64,000 bases of DNA from Methylobacterium sp. UNC378MF (GTDB lineage: Bacteria; Pseudomonadota; Alphaproteobacteria; Rhizobiales; Beijerinckiaceae), in assembly GCF_900103195.1 (NCBI RefSeq), contig NZ_FMWU01000015.1, forward strand, positions 116,909-180,908, given 5' to 3'. The position numbers and the translations under genes were made by a program. How positions within the stretch are numbered: position 1 is the stretch's first letter; every line of letters begins with the position of its first letter. The notes below the pieces were generated by a model, which was not told the DNA's origin, did no database searches, and saw only the letters and a program-made list of their open reading frames with translations. Of this stretch, positions 1 through 8,627 are shown piece after piece.

Positions 1-232
1 GGCACGGGCGCGTCAGAGCCTCCAGCGCCTCGATCGCCGCCAGGATCTCCATGCGGTTGTTGGTCGTGTGGGCCTCTCCTCCGGAAAGTTCCTTCTGGGC
101 GTCGCCGAAGATCAGGATCGCGCCCCAGCCGCCCGGCCCCGGATTCCCCGAGCAGGCGCCGTCCGTGTAGATCTTGACGCGCTTCAGCTCGGCCGCGGCC
201 TGCCCGCCGGGCCCGGTCTCATCGGTGCTCAT
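1..232 (-). CDS. rnhA: Ribonuclease HI, N-terminal part (runs off window start)
   Basis: Cleaves the RNA strand of RNA-DNA hybrids during replication and repair, in the cytoplasm. The visible 77 residues contain the RNase H signature: [19 protein letters not shown] with the first catalytic Asp, then [15 protein letters not shown] with the catalytic Glu. The ATG at 232 lies 7 nt downstream of the thrB stop, so the two genes are probably co-transcribed in the order ispH-thrB-rnhA known from other alphaproteobacteria. The remaining catalytic Asp residues and the C-terminus lie outside the window. Identification is secure; only the length is unknown. Confidence 0.93.
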   Translation of the reverse strand, partial: MSTDETGPGGQAAAELKRVKIYTDGACSGNPGPGGWGAILIFGDAQKELSGGEAHTTNNRMEILAAIEALEALTRPC

Positions 233-239
233 CCGGCTC

Positions 240-1205
240 TCAGCTCGGCCGCCCGTAATCCCGCGCGTCGGGCGCCCGTCGGTGGAAGGCGAGCCGGCGA
301 TCGAACTCCCGCGGATCCTTCGGCTTCACCAGGGCGCCCGGGGGCACGTTCAGCCAGTCGACCAGCCGGGTGAGCATGAAACGGAGCGCCGCCCCCCGGC
401 ACAGGATCGGCAGGGCCGCGACCTCGGCCGGTTCGAGCGGCCGTATCGCCTCGTAGCCGGCGATCAGCGCAGCCGCCATATCCCGGTGGAAGGTGCCGTC
501 GGCCTCGAAGCACCACGCGTTGAGGCAGACCGCGAGGTCGTACGCGAAGGCGTCCGTGCAGGCGAAATAGAAGTCGATCAGGCCCGACAAGGCGTCGCCA
601 ATGAAGAACACGTTGTCGGTGAAGAGATCCGCGTGGATCACGCCGCCCGGCAGGTTTTGCGGCCAATGCGCCTCCAGAAAGGCGAGGTCGGCCCGGGTGC
701 GCTCCGCGAGCCCGGGCTCGACCAAATCGGCCTGGGCCTCCGCCTGAGCGAAGAGCGGTCGCCACGCGGAGACCGAGAGGTTGTTCTCCCGCACCATCGG
801 GAAGTCCCGGCCTGCAGCATGCAGCTCCGCGAGCGCCCGGCCGAGTTCCCGGCAATGCCCGGCTCCCGGCGCCTTGACCGAGACACCCTCCAGGAAGCTC
901 ACGATGGCGGCGGGCCGGCCGCAGAGCTGGCCGAGGGCCTGGCCGGTCCGGTCTCGCACGGGCTGCGGGCAGGCGAGGCCGCGGGCCGAGAGGTGCTCCA
1001 TCAGCCCGATGAAGAACGGCAGGTCCTGTTCCCGGACGCGCTTCTCGTAGAGCGTCAGGATGTAGGCGCCGTCGGTGGTGTGCAGGAAGAAGTTCGAGTT
1101 CTCGACGCCCTCCGCGATCCCCTTGAAGGAGAGCAGGCTGCCGATCGCGTAGGCGGACAGGAAATCGGCGAGCGCCGCGTCGGATACCTCGGTGTAGACG
1201 GCCAC
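240..1205 (-). CDS. thrB: Homoserine kinase (type II, APH fold)
   Basis: Phosphorylates homoserine with ATP in threonine biosynthesis. The 321-residue product opens with MAVYTEVSD and has the family hallmarks: [17 protein letters not shown] near the N-terminus, [14 protein letters not shown] (the Brenner/catalytic loop with Asp and Asn) and [18 protein letters not shown] (the metal-binding DFG-like Asp). I chose the GTG at 1205 because family members start at this point. An in-frame ATG at 1277 would add about 24 residues with no family similarity and would run through a hairpin at 1243-1260. It sits between ispH and rnhA on the same strand. Confidence 0.93.
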   Translation of the reverse strand: MAVYTEVSDAALADFLSAYAIGSLLSFKGIAEGVENSNFFLHTTDGAYILTLYEKRVREQDLPFFIGLMEHLSARGLACPQPVRDRTGQALGQLCGRPAAIVSFLEGVSVKAPGAGHCRELGRALAELHAAGRDFPMVRENNLSVSAWRPLFAQAEAQADLVEPGLAERTRADLAFLEAHWPQNLPGGVIHADLFTDNVFFIGDALSGLIDFYFACTDAFAYDLAVCLNAWCFEADGTFHRDMAAALIAGYEAIRPLEPAEVAALPILCRGAALRFMLTRLVDWLNVPPGALVKPKDPREFDRRLAFHRRAPDARDYGRPS

Positions 1206-1242
1206 GTGTCTGCGCTCTGATGTCGGAAGTTCAACATGGCAA

Positions 1243-1260
1243 GGGGCGCCGAAGCGCCCC
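1243..1260 (-). terminator. GC-rich hairpin between ispH and thrB
   Basis: Perfect 7-bp stem (GGGGCGC / GCGCCCC) closed by a UUCG tetraloop when read on the minus strand, downstream of the ispH stop and 38 nt before the thrB GTG. There is no real T-run after it (only TTGCC), so it could attenuate or stabilise the transcript instead of terminating it. Confidence 0.4.
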
Positions 1261-1322
1261 CGCATAAGACCTGCCACGCCTCGAGCCCGAGGGGTCGGGC
1301 CCGCGCTGTCCGATCGGACCGC

Positions 1323-2324
1323 CTATTCGGCGGCCTCGCTGCGCAGCTCCCGCGGCAGCGGGAAGACCATGTCCTCGATCACCGTCGAGACCGTGTCGAC
1401 GATCACGTCGTAGCGGGCCGCGAAGGCGTCGATGATCTCCTCGACCAGCACCTCGGGGGCCGAGGCACCGGCGGTGAGGCCGAGCTTGCGGATCCCCTCG
1501 AAGGCCGGCCAGTCGATCTCCTCGGCACGGAGCACGAGGCGGGTGATCGGGCAGCCGACGCGCTCGGCGACCTCGCGCAGGCGCTGCGAGTTCGAGGAGT
1601 TCGAGGATCCGACCACGATCAGGGCATCCACCAGCGGCGCCACCTGCTTCACCGCCTCCTGGCGGTTGGTGGTGGCGTAGCAGATGTCGTCCTTGTGCGG
1701 CCCGGTGATGGTCGGGAACTTCTTCTTCAGCGCGTCGACGATGTGCCTTGTGTCGTCCACCGACAGGGTCGTCTGGGTAACCCAGGCGAGATTGTTGGGA
1801 TTGTCGGGGGTCAGGGCCTCGATCTGATCGAGGTCCTCCACCAGGGTGATCGAGCCCTTGGGCAGCTGGCCCATCGTGCCGACCACCTCGGGATGACCCG
1901 AATGGCCGACCAGCAGCACGTGGCGGCCGCGCTTGTGGTGGATCTCGGCCTCGCGGTGGACCTTGGTCACCAGCGGGCAGGTGGCGTCGATCGTGGTCAG
2001 CCCGCGCGAATCGGCGTTGGCCGGCACGGTCTTCGCCACGCCGTGGGCGGAGAAAATCACCGGCGCGGCGCCGTCCGGCACCTCGTCCAGTTCGCGCACG
2101 AACACGGCGCCCTTCCGCTTCAGGCTCTCAACCACGTACTTGTTGTGGACGATCTCGTGCCGGACGTAGACGGGCGGCCCGTAGATGGCGAGAGCCCGTT
2201 CCACGACATCGATGGCCCGCACCACGCCGGCGCAGAACCCGCGCGGGGCGCAGAGCAGAATTTCCAGCGGCGGCTTGCCGGCAGTGCCCGGGACGGGCTC
2301 GGTGGTCGCGATATCGGCGGTCAT
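1323..2324 (-). CDS. ispH: 4-hydroxy-3-methylbut-2-enyl diphosphate reductase
   Basis: Last enzyme of the MEP (non-mevalonate) isoprenoid pathway; a [4Fe-4S] enzyme that reduces HMBPP to IPP and DMAPP. The 333-residue product shows the three cluster cysteines in their usual contexts: [15 protein letters not shown] (Cys31), [13 protein letters not shown] and the C-terminal-half [11 protein letters not shown] region that binds diphosphate; it also has [10 protein letters not shown] and [10 protein letters not shown] start at the ATG at 2324 ([10 protein letters not shown]). Forty further in-frame residues upstream have no family counterpart and are Arg/Pro-rich. It is the first gene of the ispH-thrB-rnhA run. 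Confidence 0.96.
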   Translation of the reverse strand: MTADIATTEPVPGTAGKPPLEILLCAPRGFCAGVVRAIDVVERALAIYGPPVYVRHEIVHNKYVVESLKRKGAVFVRELDEVPDGAAPVIFSAHGVAKTVPANADSRGLTTIDATCPLVTKVHREAEIHHKRGRHVLLVGHSGHPEVVGTMGQLPKGSITLVEDLDQIEALTPDNPNNLAWVTQTTLSVDDTRHIVDALKKKFPTITGPHKDDICYATTNRQEAVKQVAPLVDALIVVGSSNSSNSQRLREVAERVGCPITRLVLRAEEIDWPAFEGIRKLGLTAGASAPEVLVEEIIDAFAARYDVIVDTVSTVIEDMVFPLPRELRSEAAE

Positions 2325-2456
2325 GCGGGGGATGTGGCGAGGGCGGGGCTGTCCTGTCAACAGGACTGGCCCAGGAACCGGGCGAGAAGAGGGAAGCGGA
2401 GCCGCTCTGTAGCACGATTGCCGCGGGACTTGGACCCTCTCCCCCATTAGGTCCGC

Positions 2457-3302
2457 TCAGAGCCGCCGGGTTCCCGTCACGGCACCGAAGCTGTGCGCCG
2501 CGATGCGGGCGACCGCCTCGGCCAGCGGCTCCGCCGCCACCGCCATGTGGTGGCCGTTGGCGTGGATCAGCGTCTCGGGATCGCGCATCAACCCGACATG
2601 GCCGCGCCAGAAGACGAAATCGCCCCGGCGCAGGCGCGCGAGGTCGAGGGGCAGCGCCTCGCCGAGCGCCCGCTCCTGCATGTCGGCGTCGCGCGGGCAG
2701 GGCAGCCCGGCCGCGTCCAGACAGAGTTGTACGAGGCCCGAGCAGTCGAGGCCGAGACTGGTGCGGCCGCCCCAGAGATAGGGGGTGCCGGCGAGCCGCG
2801 CGGCCGTGGCGACATAATCCGGTTCGCGGGTGTCGAGTGGGGCGCAGTGGCGGGCGAACACGTATCCGCCCGGCGTCTCCAGATAGGCGGCCGCCTCACC
2901 CGTCACCGTGAGGCGGGCACCGAGGCTGAGATGGCCGAGGATCGGCCGCTTCAGGTCCGGCTCAGGGTACAGGAAGGTGCGCAGCGCCGTGACGCGGTGC
3001 GTCGGCTCCGGATCGATCGGACCCAGGCTCTCGGCCGGCAGGTAGCCGACATAGCCGTCGCGGGCGAGCTGCACGAAGGCGAAGCCTTCCGCCACATCGT
3101 AAAGATCGACCGCGTCACCCAGGAGCGCCTCGGTATCGAGCCCCGCATCGGCGGCGGGCGCGCGGCGCAGCGGCGCCGACGGCGCGGTCACGCGCCGCTT
3201 CGTGCCGGCGACGTAGCGCGCCGCCGTGACGCGGTCCCGCAGGCGGAGATCGGCGACATGCGGCCGGGCCGGGGTCAGCCGGGGATCGAGGCTCTCGGTC
3301 AT
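2457..3302 (-). CDS. NlpC/P60 cell-wall hydrolase with SH3 domains
   Basis: Predicted gamma-D-glutamyl-diamino-acid endopeptidase acting on peptidoglycan peptides or muropeptides. The 281-residue protein has two bacterial SH3-like segments (about residues 35-155) followed by an NlpC/P60 domain (about 160-281). The catalytic triad is visible: Cys187 in GLDCSGLVQL, His235 in GHVGLM and His247 in LIHANGHHM. There is no signal peptide or membrane segment, which suggests cytoplasmic recycling of peptides or a non-classical export route. It is transcribed toward ispH with a 132-bp gap, and its partner in the pathway is not evident from neighbours. Confidence 0.9.
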   Translation of the reverse strand: MTESLDPRLTPARPHVADLRLRDRVTAARYVAGTKRRVTAPSAPLRRAPAADAGLDTEALLGDAVDLYDVAEGFAFVQLARDGYVGYLPAESLGPIDPEPTHRVTALRTFLYPEPDLKRPILGHLSLGARLTVTGEAAAYLETPGGYVFARHCAPLDTREPDYVATAARLAGTPYLWGGRTSLGLDCSGLVQLCLDAAGLPCPRDADMQERALGEALPLDLARLRRGDFVFWRGHVGLMRDPETLIHANGHHMAVAAEPLAEAVARIAAHSFGAVTGTRRL

Positions 3303-3562
3303 GGACAGATCGTACCACGCCTGGCCGAAGGGCGCGTAAGCGGAGTCGCGACCGTGAGGCAGACATCTGTGCTACTATGCCGCACGGACCGGTGGAGGGT
3401 CCCAGCTGCCTCGGGATCGCCCGGAGGCCTGGCGGATCGAGCAGAAGGTGCCCGGGCGCGCATCACATCCGCGTCATGCACACCGGAGACATGTCCTCGA
3501 GGCGCCCATCACACGTTTTTGATGCACTGCACAACCGGCTCGGAACGCGCTATGTTCGCCGC

Positions 3563-3916
3563 ATGAAGACTGCGAGTCGCCCCGTGAAGAAGACGCAGAA
3601 GAGCTTCGCCGACCTGCCGCCGATTCGCGTGCGCCGCGAGCCGCCCACCGTGAGCGAGGCGGTTGCCGCCGCACAGGATCTCGCGGACGATGTCGAGCAG
3701 CAGATTGAGATCGCCGCCGGCCTGATGGGCCTGCCGGCCGAGGAGGTCCGCCCCCACGTTCTGGCCGCCAAGAAGGTCAAGCCGGAGCGCGCGCCCGAGC
3801 GGATCCTGACCCATGCGAGCCCGAGCCGAGCTCCGCGCACGGTGGTGGTCGAGCGGCGTACCCGGCCAACCGTGGTGATCGAACGCCGCAGCCGCCCGCT
3901 CGACCCGCGCCGCTGA
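3563..3916 (+). CDS. Small conserved-looking hypothetical protein with VV-ERR-RP repeats
   Basis: Not recognised as a named family. The ATG at 3563 gives 117 residues beginning MKTASRPVKKTQKSFADLPP. The middle (TVSEAVAAAQDLADDVEQQIEIAAGLMGLPAEEVRPHVLAA) is a predicted helical region, and the C-terminus holds a tandem basic repeat, TVVVERRTRP followed by TVVIERRSRP. Third codon positions are strongly G/C, as expected for a real gene. It stands alone: 260 bp of sequence without a gene precede it, and a convergent MgtC-type gene follows. Basic and without membrane segments, so nucleic-acid or protein binding is possible but unproven. Confidence 0.7.
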   Translation: MKTASRPVKKTQKSFADLPPIRVRREPPTVSEAVAAAQDLADDVEQQIEIAAGLMGLPAEEVRPHVLAAKKVKPERAPERILTHASPSRAPRTVVVERRTRPTVVIERRSRPLDPRR

Positions 3917-3982
3917 CTGCTGGATCCCGGGGCCTGCCTTCGGAGCGCGGGCCCGATCGCGCCCACGGGTGCCCGAACACGC

Positions 3983-4738
3983 TCAGTCGGCGGTCTGGAC
4001 CGACCATGTGGCGTGGCGGATGCCGGGCATGCGGGCCAGTTCGTTGGTCACGGCGTCGAGTTCCTCCGCCTTGACGGCGCTGGCCGTGAGCGTTGCCACC
4101 ACGTCGACCGCATTCTCGCCCCGCTCCTCGATCTCGACGCTACCGACCGGGTAGTTCGCCGCCTCAAGACGCTCCACCAATAGGTCCTGGGCCGGCCCGG
4201 CCTCGCCGGGCGCCGTGGTAACCTGGACCTCGTAGGTCGCCTCGGTGGCGGATTCGCGGATCGGCGCGCGGTTGATGGCGTTCACCAGCGGGCGGAGCGC
4301 GGTGTTGCAGGCGAGCACCGTCGCCATCACGAACACCGCCTCCAGGGGCAGGTCCGCGCCGCAGAAGGCCCCGACCGCGGCCGAGCACCACAGGGTCGCG
4401 GCCGTGTTGAGGCCGCGGACGTTCATCCCCTCCTTCATGATCACGCCGGCGCCGAGGAAGCCGATGCCGGAGATCACGTAGGCCACGGTGCGGACGCCCC
4501 CGTCCGGGCCGGTCAGGCGCATGCCGAGATCCACGAAGGCGCTCGCCCCGACCGCGACCAGCACGGCCGTGCGCAGGCCCGCGGTGCGCTGCCGGTACTG
4601 CCGCTCGGCCCCGATGATCGTGCCCAGCACGAAGGCCACGAGCAGGCCGATGGCGGATTTCAGTTCTTCGGGGAGGGCGGCGTAGCTGGTCATCCACCGT
4701 CTCATGAAAGCGGGGAGGTGACGGAACCGTGACACCAT
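3983..4738 (-). CDS. MgtC/SapB family inner-membrane protein
   Basis: MgtC/SapB proteins are polytopic inner-membrane proteins linked to Mg2+ stress, acid tolerance and, in pathogens, inhibition of F1Fo ATPase. Diagnostic segments are LVAFVLGTIIGAERQYRQRTAGLRT, then GASAF, then VAYVISGIGFLGAGVIMKEG and VRGLNTAATLW, all in the N-terminal four-helix part. The C-terminal 90 residues form an ACT-like soluble domain (TYEVQVTT to HATWSVQTAD). The start is uncertain: I give the ATG at 4738, but ATGs at 4705 or 4693, or a TTG at 4810, are all in frame with no convincing ribosome-binding site. Confidence 0.88.
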   Translation of the reverse strand: MVSRFRHLPAFMRRWMTSYAALPEELKSAIGLLVAFVLGTIIGAERQYRQRTAGLRTAVLVAVGASAFVDLGMRLTGPDGGVRTVAYVISGIGFLGAGVIMKEGMNVRGLNTAATLWCSAAVGAFCGADLPLEAVFVMATVLACNTALRPLVNAINRAPIRESATEATYEVQVTTAPGEAGPAQDLLVERLEAANYPVGSVEIEERGENAVDVVATLTASAVKAEELDAVTNELARMPGIRHATWSVQTAD

Positions 4739-4926
4739 GGCCCGGCTCAGGTCGGAAAGCGCATCCGAAGCGGGATTGACGGCCGCACCGGGCAGCGGGC
4801 ACACCGGCAAGAGCCTGAGGATCCCTTAAGAATTCGGGACCCGGCCGAGGAGACGTGCAGGATGCAGCACACGGCCCAGGATATGGCCCGACGGGCGGAT
4901 TCGGTCCGCACCGGATCGTTCTCCGC

Positions 4927-5952
4927 ATGAGCGGCGCCACCAGCGGCGCCCTCGCCGAACGCCGGCCCGACACGGCGCCCAGCAGCGCTCCCGACGCCGC
5001 CCTGCACGGCCGCGTCATGGCGCTGCGCGAGGGCCTGGAGCGCGGCCTGATCGGCAGTGCCGGCCTCGTCGAGCGCCTGCTGATCGGGCTCCTGACCGGC
5101 GGCCACCTGCTGATCGAGGGCGCACCGGGGCTCGCCAAGACCCGCGCGGTCAAGCGGCTGGCGGACGGTCTCGACGGCTCCTTCGCGCGCATCCAGTGCA
5201 CCCCGGACCTGATGCCGGCCGATCTCACCGGCACCACCGTCTGGCGCCAGGACAGCGGCACCTTCGAGTTCCTGCCCGGGCCGCTGTTCCACGCCCTCGT
5301 GCTGGTGGACGAGGTCAACCGCGCCCCCCCGAAGGTGCAGTCGGCCCTGCTCGAATCCATGGCCGAGGGGCAGGTGACGGTCTCGGGGGCGACGCACCGC
5401 CTCTCCGACCCGTTCATGGTCGTGGCCACCCAGAACCCGATCGAGCATGCCGGCACCTTCCCGCTGCCGGAGGCGCAGCTCGACCGCTTCCTCCTCCACG
5501 TCGTGGTCGACATGCCCGACGAGGCGACCGAGCGGGCGATCCTCGACCTCGTCGAGGGCGAGATCACCCATCACGTCGACGCGATGACCATGCGGTTGTC
5601 GCTGGCGGACGTGCGCGCGGCCCGGGAGGCGGCACTCGCCACCTACGTGTCGCCGGCCCTCAAGGACTACCTCGTCCGGCTCGTGGCGGCGACCCGCACC
5701 GACGCGGCCGCCCCGGACCTGCGCGCCATGATCGAGCATCCGGCCTCCCCGCGCGGCACCCTGGCGCTGATGATGGCCGGCAAGGCCCGGGCCTGGCTGC
5801 GGGGGCGCGACCACGTCACGCCCGAGGACGTCGCGGAGCTGGCCCGCGACGCCCTCTCCCACCGCATCGGCCTGACCTGGCGGGCGGCCGCCGAGGGCAA
5901 GACGGCGCGTGGCCTCGTCGGCGAGCTGGTGCAGCGGGTGCGGGCGCTCTGA
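4927..5952 (+). CDS. MoxR-family AAA+ ATPase
   Basis: MoxR ATPases act as chaperones that help mature or insert metal cofactors into protein complexes, usually with VWA-domain partners. The 341-residue product has Walker A GAPGLAKT (residues 65-72), Walker B LVLVDEVNRAP, sensor 1 VVATQNPIEHAGTFPLPEAQLDRF, and the C-terminal lid domain. The start at ATG 4927 (MSGATSGAL) fits family length; an upstream in-frame start at 4855 adds an unrelated Gly/Pro-rich tail. It heads a seven-gene run with DUF58, DUF4381, VWA, VWA, TPR and BatD-like genes, the same composition as mxaRSACKL of methylotrophs, but no methanol dehydrogenase structural gene is nearby. Confidence 0.93.
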   Translation: MSGATSGALAERRPDTAPSSAPDAALHGRVMALREGLERGLIGSAGLVERLLIGLLTGGHLLIEGAPGLAKTRAVKRLADGLDGSFARIQCTPDLMPADLTGTTVWRQDSGTFEFLPGPLFHALVLVDEVNRAPPKVQSALLESMAEGQVTVSGATHRLSDPFMVVATQNPIEHAGTFPLPEAQLDRFLLHVVVDMPDEATERAILDLVEGEITHHVDAMTMRLSLADVRAAREAALATYVSPALKDYLVRLVAATRTDAAAPDLRAMIEHPASPRGTLALMMAGKARAWLRGRDHVTPEDVAELARDALSHRIGLTWRAAAEGKTARGLVGELVQRVRAL

Positions 5953-5954
5953 CG

Positions 5955-6962
5955 GTGTTCGGGTTGGGCCAAGCGCGCCGCAGATCTTCTCCCCCCTCTG
6001 CGGATGAGGGGGGCTCCCGCGTCAGCGAGGGCCGGGAGGGCGGAGGAAGAGATCCCGCCGGGCACGGCATCCACCTCTCGGGCGAGGCCCTGATGGGCCT
6101 GCGCCACCTCGCCCGGCGGGGTTCCGCCCCCGCCACAAGGACGCTGGCGGGCCTGCCCGGCGGCATCGTCACCCGGCGCCGCGGGCGCGGTTCGGAGCCG
6201 GAGGATGTCCGCCTCTGGTCCGAGGGCGACGACCGCCGCTTTATCGACCGCAACGCCACGGCCCGTACCGGACAGCTGCACGTCCGCACCCACCACGACG
6301 AGCGCGACCGCGCCGTGGTGCTCCTCGCCGATTTCCGGCCCGCGATGCTGTTCGGCACCCGAAGGGCCCTGCGCTCGGTGGCGGCCGCCGAGGCCCTGGC
6401 GCTGCTCGGCTGGCGGGTCGCCGCCGATGGCGGCCGTGTCGGCCTCGCGGTGGCCTCCGCCGGCGCACCGACCGTACTGCGGCCCGCGGGTGGCGAGCGT
6501 GCCATGATCGCGGTCACCGGCGCCCTCGCCCAGGCCCATGCCGACGCGCTCGGGGCCGAGTCCGGTTCCCTGACGCGCGCGGAGCCGCCGCTGGAGGCGA
6601 CGCTCGCCCTCGCCCGCAACCTGCTGCCGGCCGGCGGCCACCTCGTCATCGCCAGCGCCCTGGACGATCCCGGCCCGGGCTTCGACGAGCTCCTGACTCT
6701 GCTCGCCGAGCGGATCGCCATCCGGCTGATCCTGGTGAGCGACGCCTTCGAGCGCGCCCGTCCGCCGGGCTTCTATCCCTTCGCCCTGGCGGATGGCCGC
6801 CGCGGGACCGCGCTGCCGACCGCGGCCGCGCCGGCGGGGGATTCCGCCGAGGCCCGGCTCGCCGACTACGCCCGCCGGGGCATCGCGGGCGTGCGCCTCG
6901 ACGTCGAGACCGGCCCGGAAGCCTACGCGCCGCTCATGGAGCGCCTCGATGCGGTGCTGTGA
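5955..6962 (+). CDS. DUF58 domain protein (MxaS-like)
   Basis: DUF58 proteins have a VWA-like fold and work with MoxR ATPases. The core is clear: VRLWSEGDDRRFIDRNATARTG, then HHDERDRAVVLLADFRPAMLFGT, where most family members have a D-x-S-x-S-like turn. Homology begins at about HGIHLSGEALMGLRHLA, upstream of the first in-frame ATG (6093). The only normal start codon that keeps it is the GTG at 5955 (or TTG 5964), placed 2 nt after the moxR stop, which implies translational coupling. That start makes the first 35 residues encode an 8-bp palindrome and a low-complexity Gly/Arg tract, so the N-terminus is uncertain. 335 residues with this start. Confidence 0.85.
   Translation: MFGLGQARRRSSPPSADEGGSRVSEGREGGGRDPAGHGIHLSGEALMGLRHLARRGSAPATRTLAGLPGGIVTRRRGRGSEPEDVRLWSEGDDRRFIDRNATARTGQLHVRTHHDERDRAVVLLADFRPAMLFGTRRALRSVAAAEALALLGWRVAADGGRVGLAVASAGAPTVLRPAGGERAMIAVTGALAQAHADALGAESGSLTRAEPPLEATLALARNLLPAGGHLVIASALDDPGPGFDELLTLLAERIAIRLILVSDAFERARPPGFYPFALADGRRGTALPTAAAPAGDSAEARLADYARRGIAGVRLDVETGPEAYAPLMERLDAVL
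5991..6013. repeat. Palindromic element at the moxR/DUF58 junction
   Basis: Perfect 8-bp inverted repeat CCCCCCTC / GAGGGGGG around a 7-nt loop. It looks like a short intergenic palindromic repeat, yet lies within the only plausible 5' coding extension of the DUF58 gene. Other copies were not identified with certainty in this window. Confidence 0.5.
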
Positions 6963-7013
6963 GGCCGGACCCGGCGGCCCGATCCCCGGCGACCTGATTC
7001 GCGGCGCGACCCG

Positions 7014-7493
7014 ATGAATCCCGTCGCGCCCGCCGAGATCCCCCTGTCCCTCGACCAGCTCCGGGGCCTGCACCTGCCCGGCGGCGCCGCCGGCGCCGTG
7101 CAGGGCGAGGTCGTCGCGGCGGCCGTCCTGGGCTTCCTCGCCGCCCTGCTGGTGGGGCTCGTGCGCTACGGGCGCGGCCGGGCACGGGCCACCCTGCGCC
7201 GGGCGGCGCTCGCCGAGCTCGCCCGGAGCCGCGACCTCGACCCGGAGGCGCGCCTCGTCGCCCAGGCCCGGCTGCTGCGCCGCCTCGACCGCTCCCTCGA
7301 CCGGTCCGGCGAGACCGAGATTCGGGCAACGGGCGCCGACTGGGCGGCCCGGCTGGACGGGCGGTTCCGGACCGACTTCTTCACCCGGGGTGCCGGCCGG
7401 GTGCTCGCCGACGGGCTGTACTGTCGGCAGGATCCCGACCTCGACGCCCTGGACGCCGAGCTCTCCCGCCTGATCGGGCGGCTCCAGGCATGA
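7014..7493 (+). CDS. DUF4381 domain protein
   Basis: DUF4381 proteins are small membrane-anchored partners in MoxR/VWA (Bat-type) operons. The 159-residue product starts MNPVAPAEIPLSLDQLRGLHLP, has one transmembrane helix (about residues 31-52, VVAAAVLGFLAALLVGLVRY) and then a soluble basic domain ending DALDAELSRLIGRL. Its stop overlaps the ATG of the following VWA gene by 4 nt (ATGA), so the two are translationally coupled. The biochemical role of the family is not established; position in the operon suggests assembly of the membrane-bound VWA complex. Confidence 0.85.
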   Translation: MNPVAPAEIPLSLDQLRGLHLPGGAAGAVQGEVVAAAVLGFLAALLVGLVRYGRGRARATLRRAALAELARSRDLDPEARLVAQARLLRRLDRSLDRSGETEIRATGADWAARLDGRFRTDFFTRGAGRVLADGLYCRQDPDLDALDAELSRLIGRLQA

Positions 7494-8524
7494 GCGGCTT
7501 CCTGCCCGCGTGGCTCAGTGGGCTCCTGTCGGCCTTCGACGTCGCCGCGCCCTGGGCGCTGCTGGCGTTGCCCCTGCCGCTGCTGGCCGCGCGCCTGATC
7601 CCGGCGGAGCCGGAGGGCGGCAGCGGCGCCCTGCGGGTGCCCGCCACCCTGGTGGGCGGGGCGCGCTCCGGCGCCGACCTCGCAGCCCGGGGGCGGCGGC
7701 GGGCCCTGCTCACCTGGACGCTCTGGATCGCCCTGGTGGTGGCCCTGTCGGGGCCGCGGCTGGTCATGTCGGCGACCGCGCTCCCGGCCTCGGGCCACGA
7801 GATCATGATCGCCATGGACCTGTCGGGCTCCATGGAGCGGCGCGACTTCGCCCTCGACGGCGAGACCGTGAATCGGCTCACCGCGGTCAAGCGCGTCGGC
7901 ACCGACTTCATCCGGCGCCGGGCCGGGGACCGGATCGGCCTCGTGATCTTCGCCGACCAGGCCTATGTGGCGGCGGCCCCGAGCTTCGACACAGCCGCGG
8001 TCGCCCGGGCCCTGGACGAGGCCACGATCGGCATCAGCGGCCGCTCCACCGGGATCGGCGACGGGCTCGGGCTCGCCCTGCGCCGCCTGGACCCGCGGGA
8101 CGCGGGGGGGGACGCCGCCGGGGTCAGGCCGGGCGAGAAAGCCGCCAAGGCCGTGATCCTGCTGTCGGACGGCGCCAACAATGCCGGCCAGACGGCCCCC
8201 AAGGACGTGGCGGAGCTCGCCAAGGAGCTGGGCATCAAGGTCTACACGATCGCGCTGGGCCCGCGCGACATGGCCGATGCCGACGGCGAGCAGGACGTGG
8301 TCGACACCGAGACCCTGCGCGACATGGCGCAGGCGAGCGGCGGCGAGGCGTTCCGGGTCCGCACCACCGAGGATCTGGTCCGGGTCGCCGACGCAATCGA
8401 CCGGCTGGAGGGCGGCCGCGCGCTCGCCCCGCCCCTGCCTCTGCGCCGGGACCTCTGGCCCTGGCCGGCCGCCCTGGCGCTCCTGGCCGCCGCCGCGCTG
8501 CTCGCGAGCCGGAGGGCGGCGTGA
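7490..8524 (+). CDS. VWA-domain membrane protein (BatA/MxaC-like)
   Basis: A von Willebrand factor A protein expected to present a metal-ion-dependent adhesion site (MIDAS) on the periplasmic face of the inner membrane and to work with the MoxR ATPase. The 344-residue product has N-terminal hydrophobic segments (about residues 15-35 and 65-85), the MIDAS motif MDLSGSMERRDF (Asp near residue 109), VILLSDGANNAGQTAPKD in the later VWA strand, and a C-terminal transmembrane helix ending in ASRRAA. The start ATG overlaps the DUF4381 stop. Compared with methylotroph clusters it corresponds in kind and position to mxaC; orthology would need a tree. Confidence 0.9.
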   Translation: MSGFLPAWLSGLLSAFDVAAPWALLALPLPLLAARLIPAEPEGGSGALRVPATLVGGARSGADLAARGRRRALLTWTLWIALVVALSGPRLVMSATALPASGHEIMIAMDLSGSMERRDFALDGETVNRLTAVKRVGTDFIRRRAGDRIGLVIFADQAYVAAAPSFDTAAVARALDEATIGISGRSTGIGDGLGLALRRLDPRDAGGDAAGVRPGEKAAKAVILLSDGANNAGQTAPKDVAELAKELGIKVYTIALGPRDMADADGEQDVVDTETLRDMAQASGGEAFRVRTTEDLVRVADAIDRLEGGRALAPPLPLRRDLWPWPAALALLAAAALLASRRAA

Positions 8525-8557
8525 TGGTTCGATACCCCGCGCCTCCAACCATCCCCC

Positions 8558-8600
8558 TCATCCTGAGGTGCCGGAGCGCAGCGCGGTCGCCTCAGGATGA
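8558..8600. repeat. Dispersed palindromic repeat between the two VWA genes
   Basis: Perfect 11-bp inverted repeat, TCATCCTGAGG and CCTCAGGATGA, in the 103-bp gap between two genes of one operon. Its left end, 8554-8574, is nearly identical (19 of 21 positions) to a segment at 25448-25468 downstream of rho, which points to a repeat family scattered in intergenic sites. Confidence 0.65.
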
Positions 8601-8627
8601 CGGAATTCGGGTTGGAGGATCCACCCG

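Noticed and set aside
174..1220. Long plus-strand frame opposite thrB
   Set aside because: It mirrors the true thrB gene and has no protein-like domain; high-GC DNA produces such antisense frames throughout.
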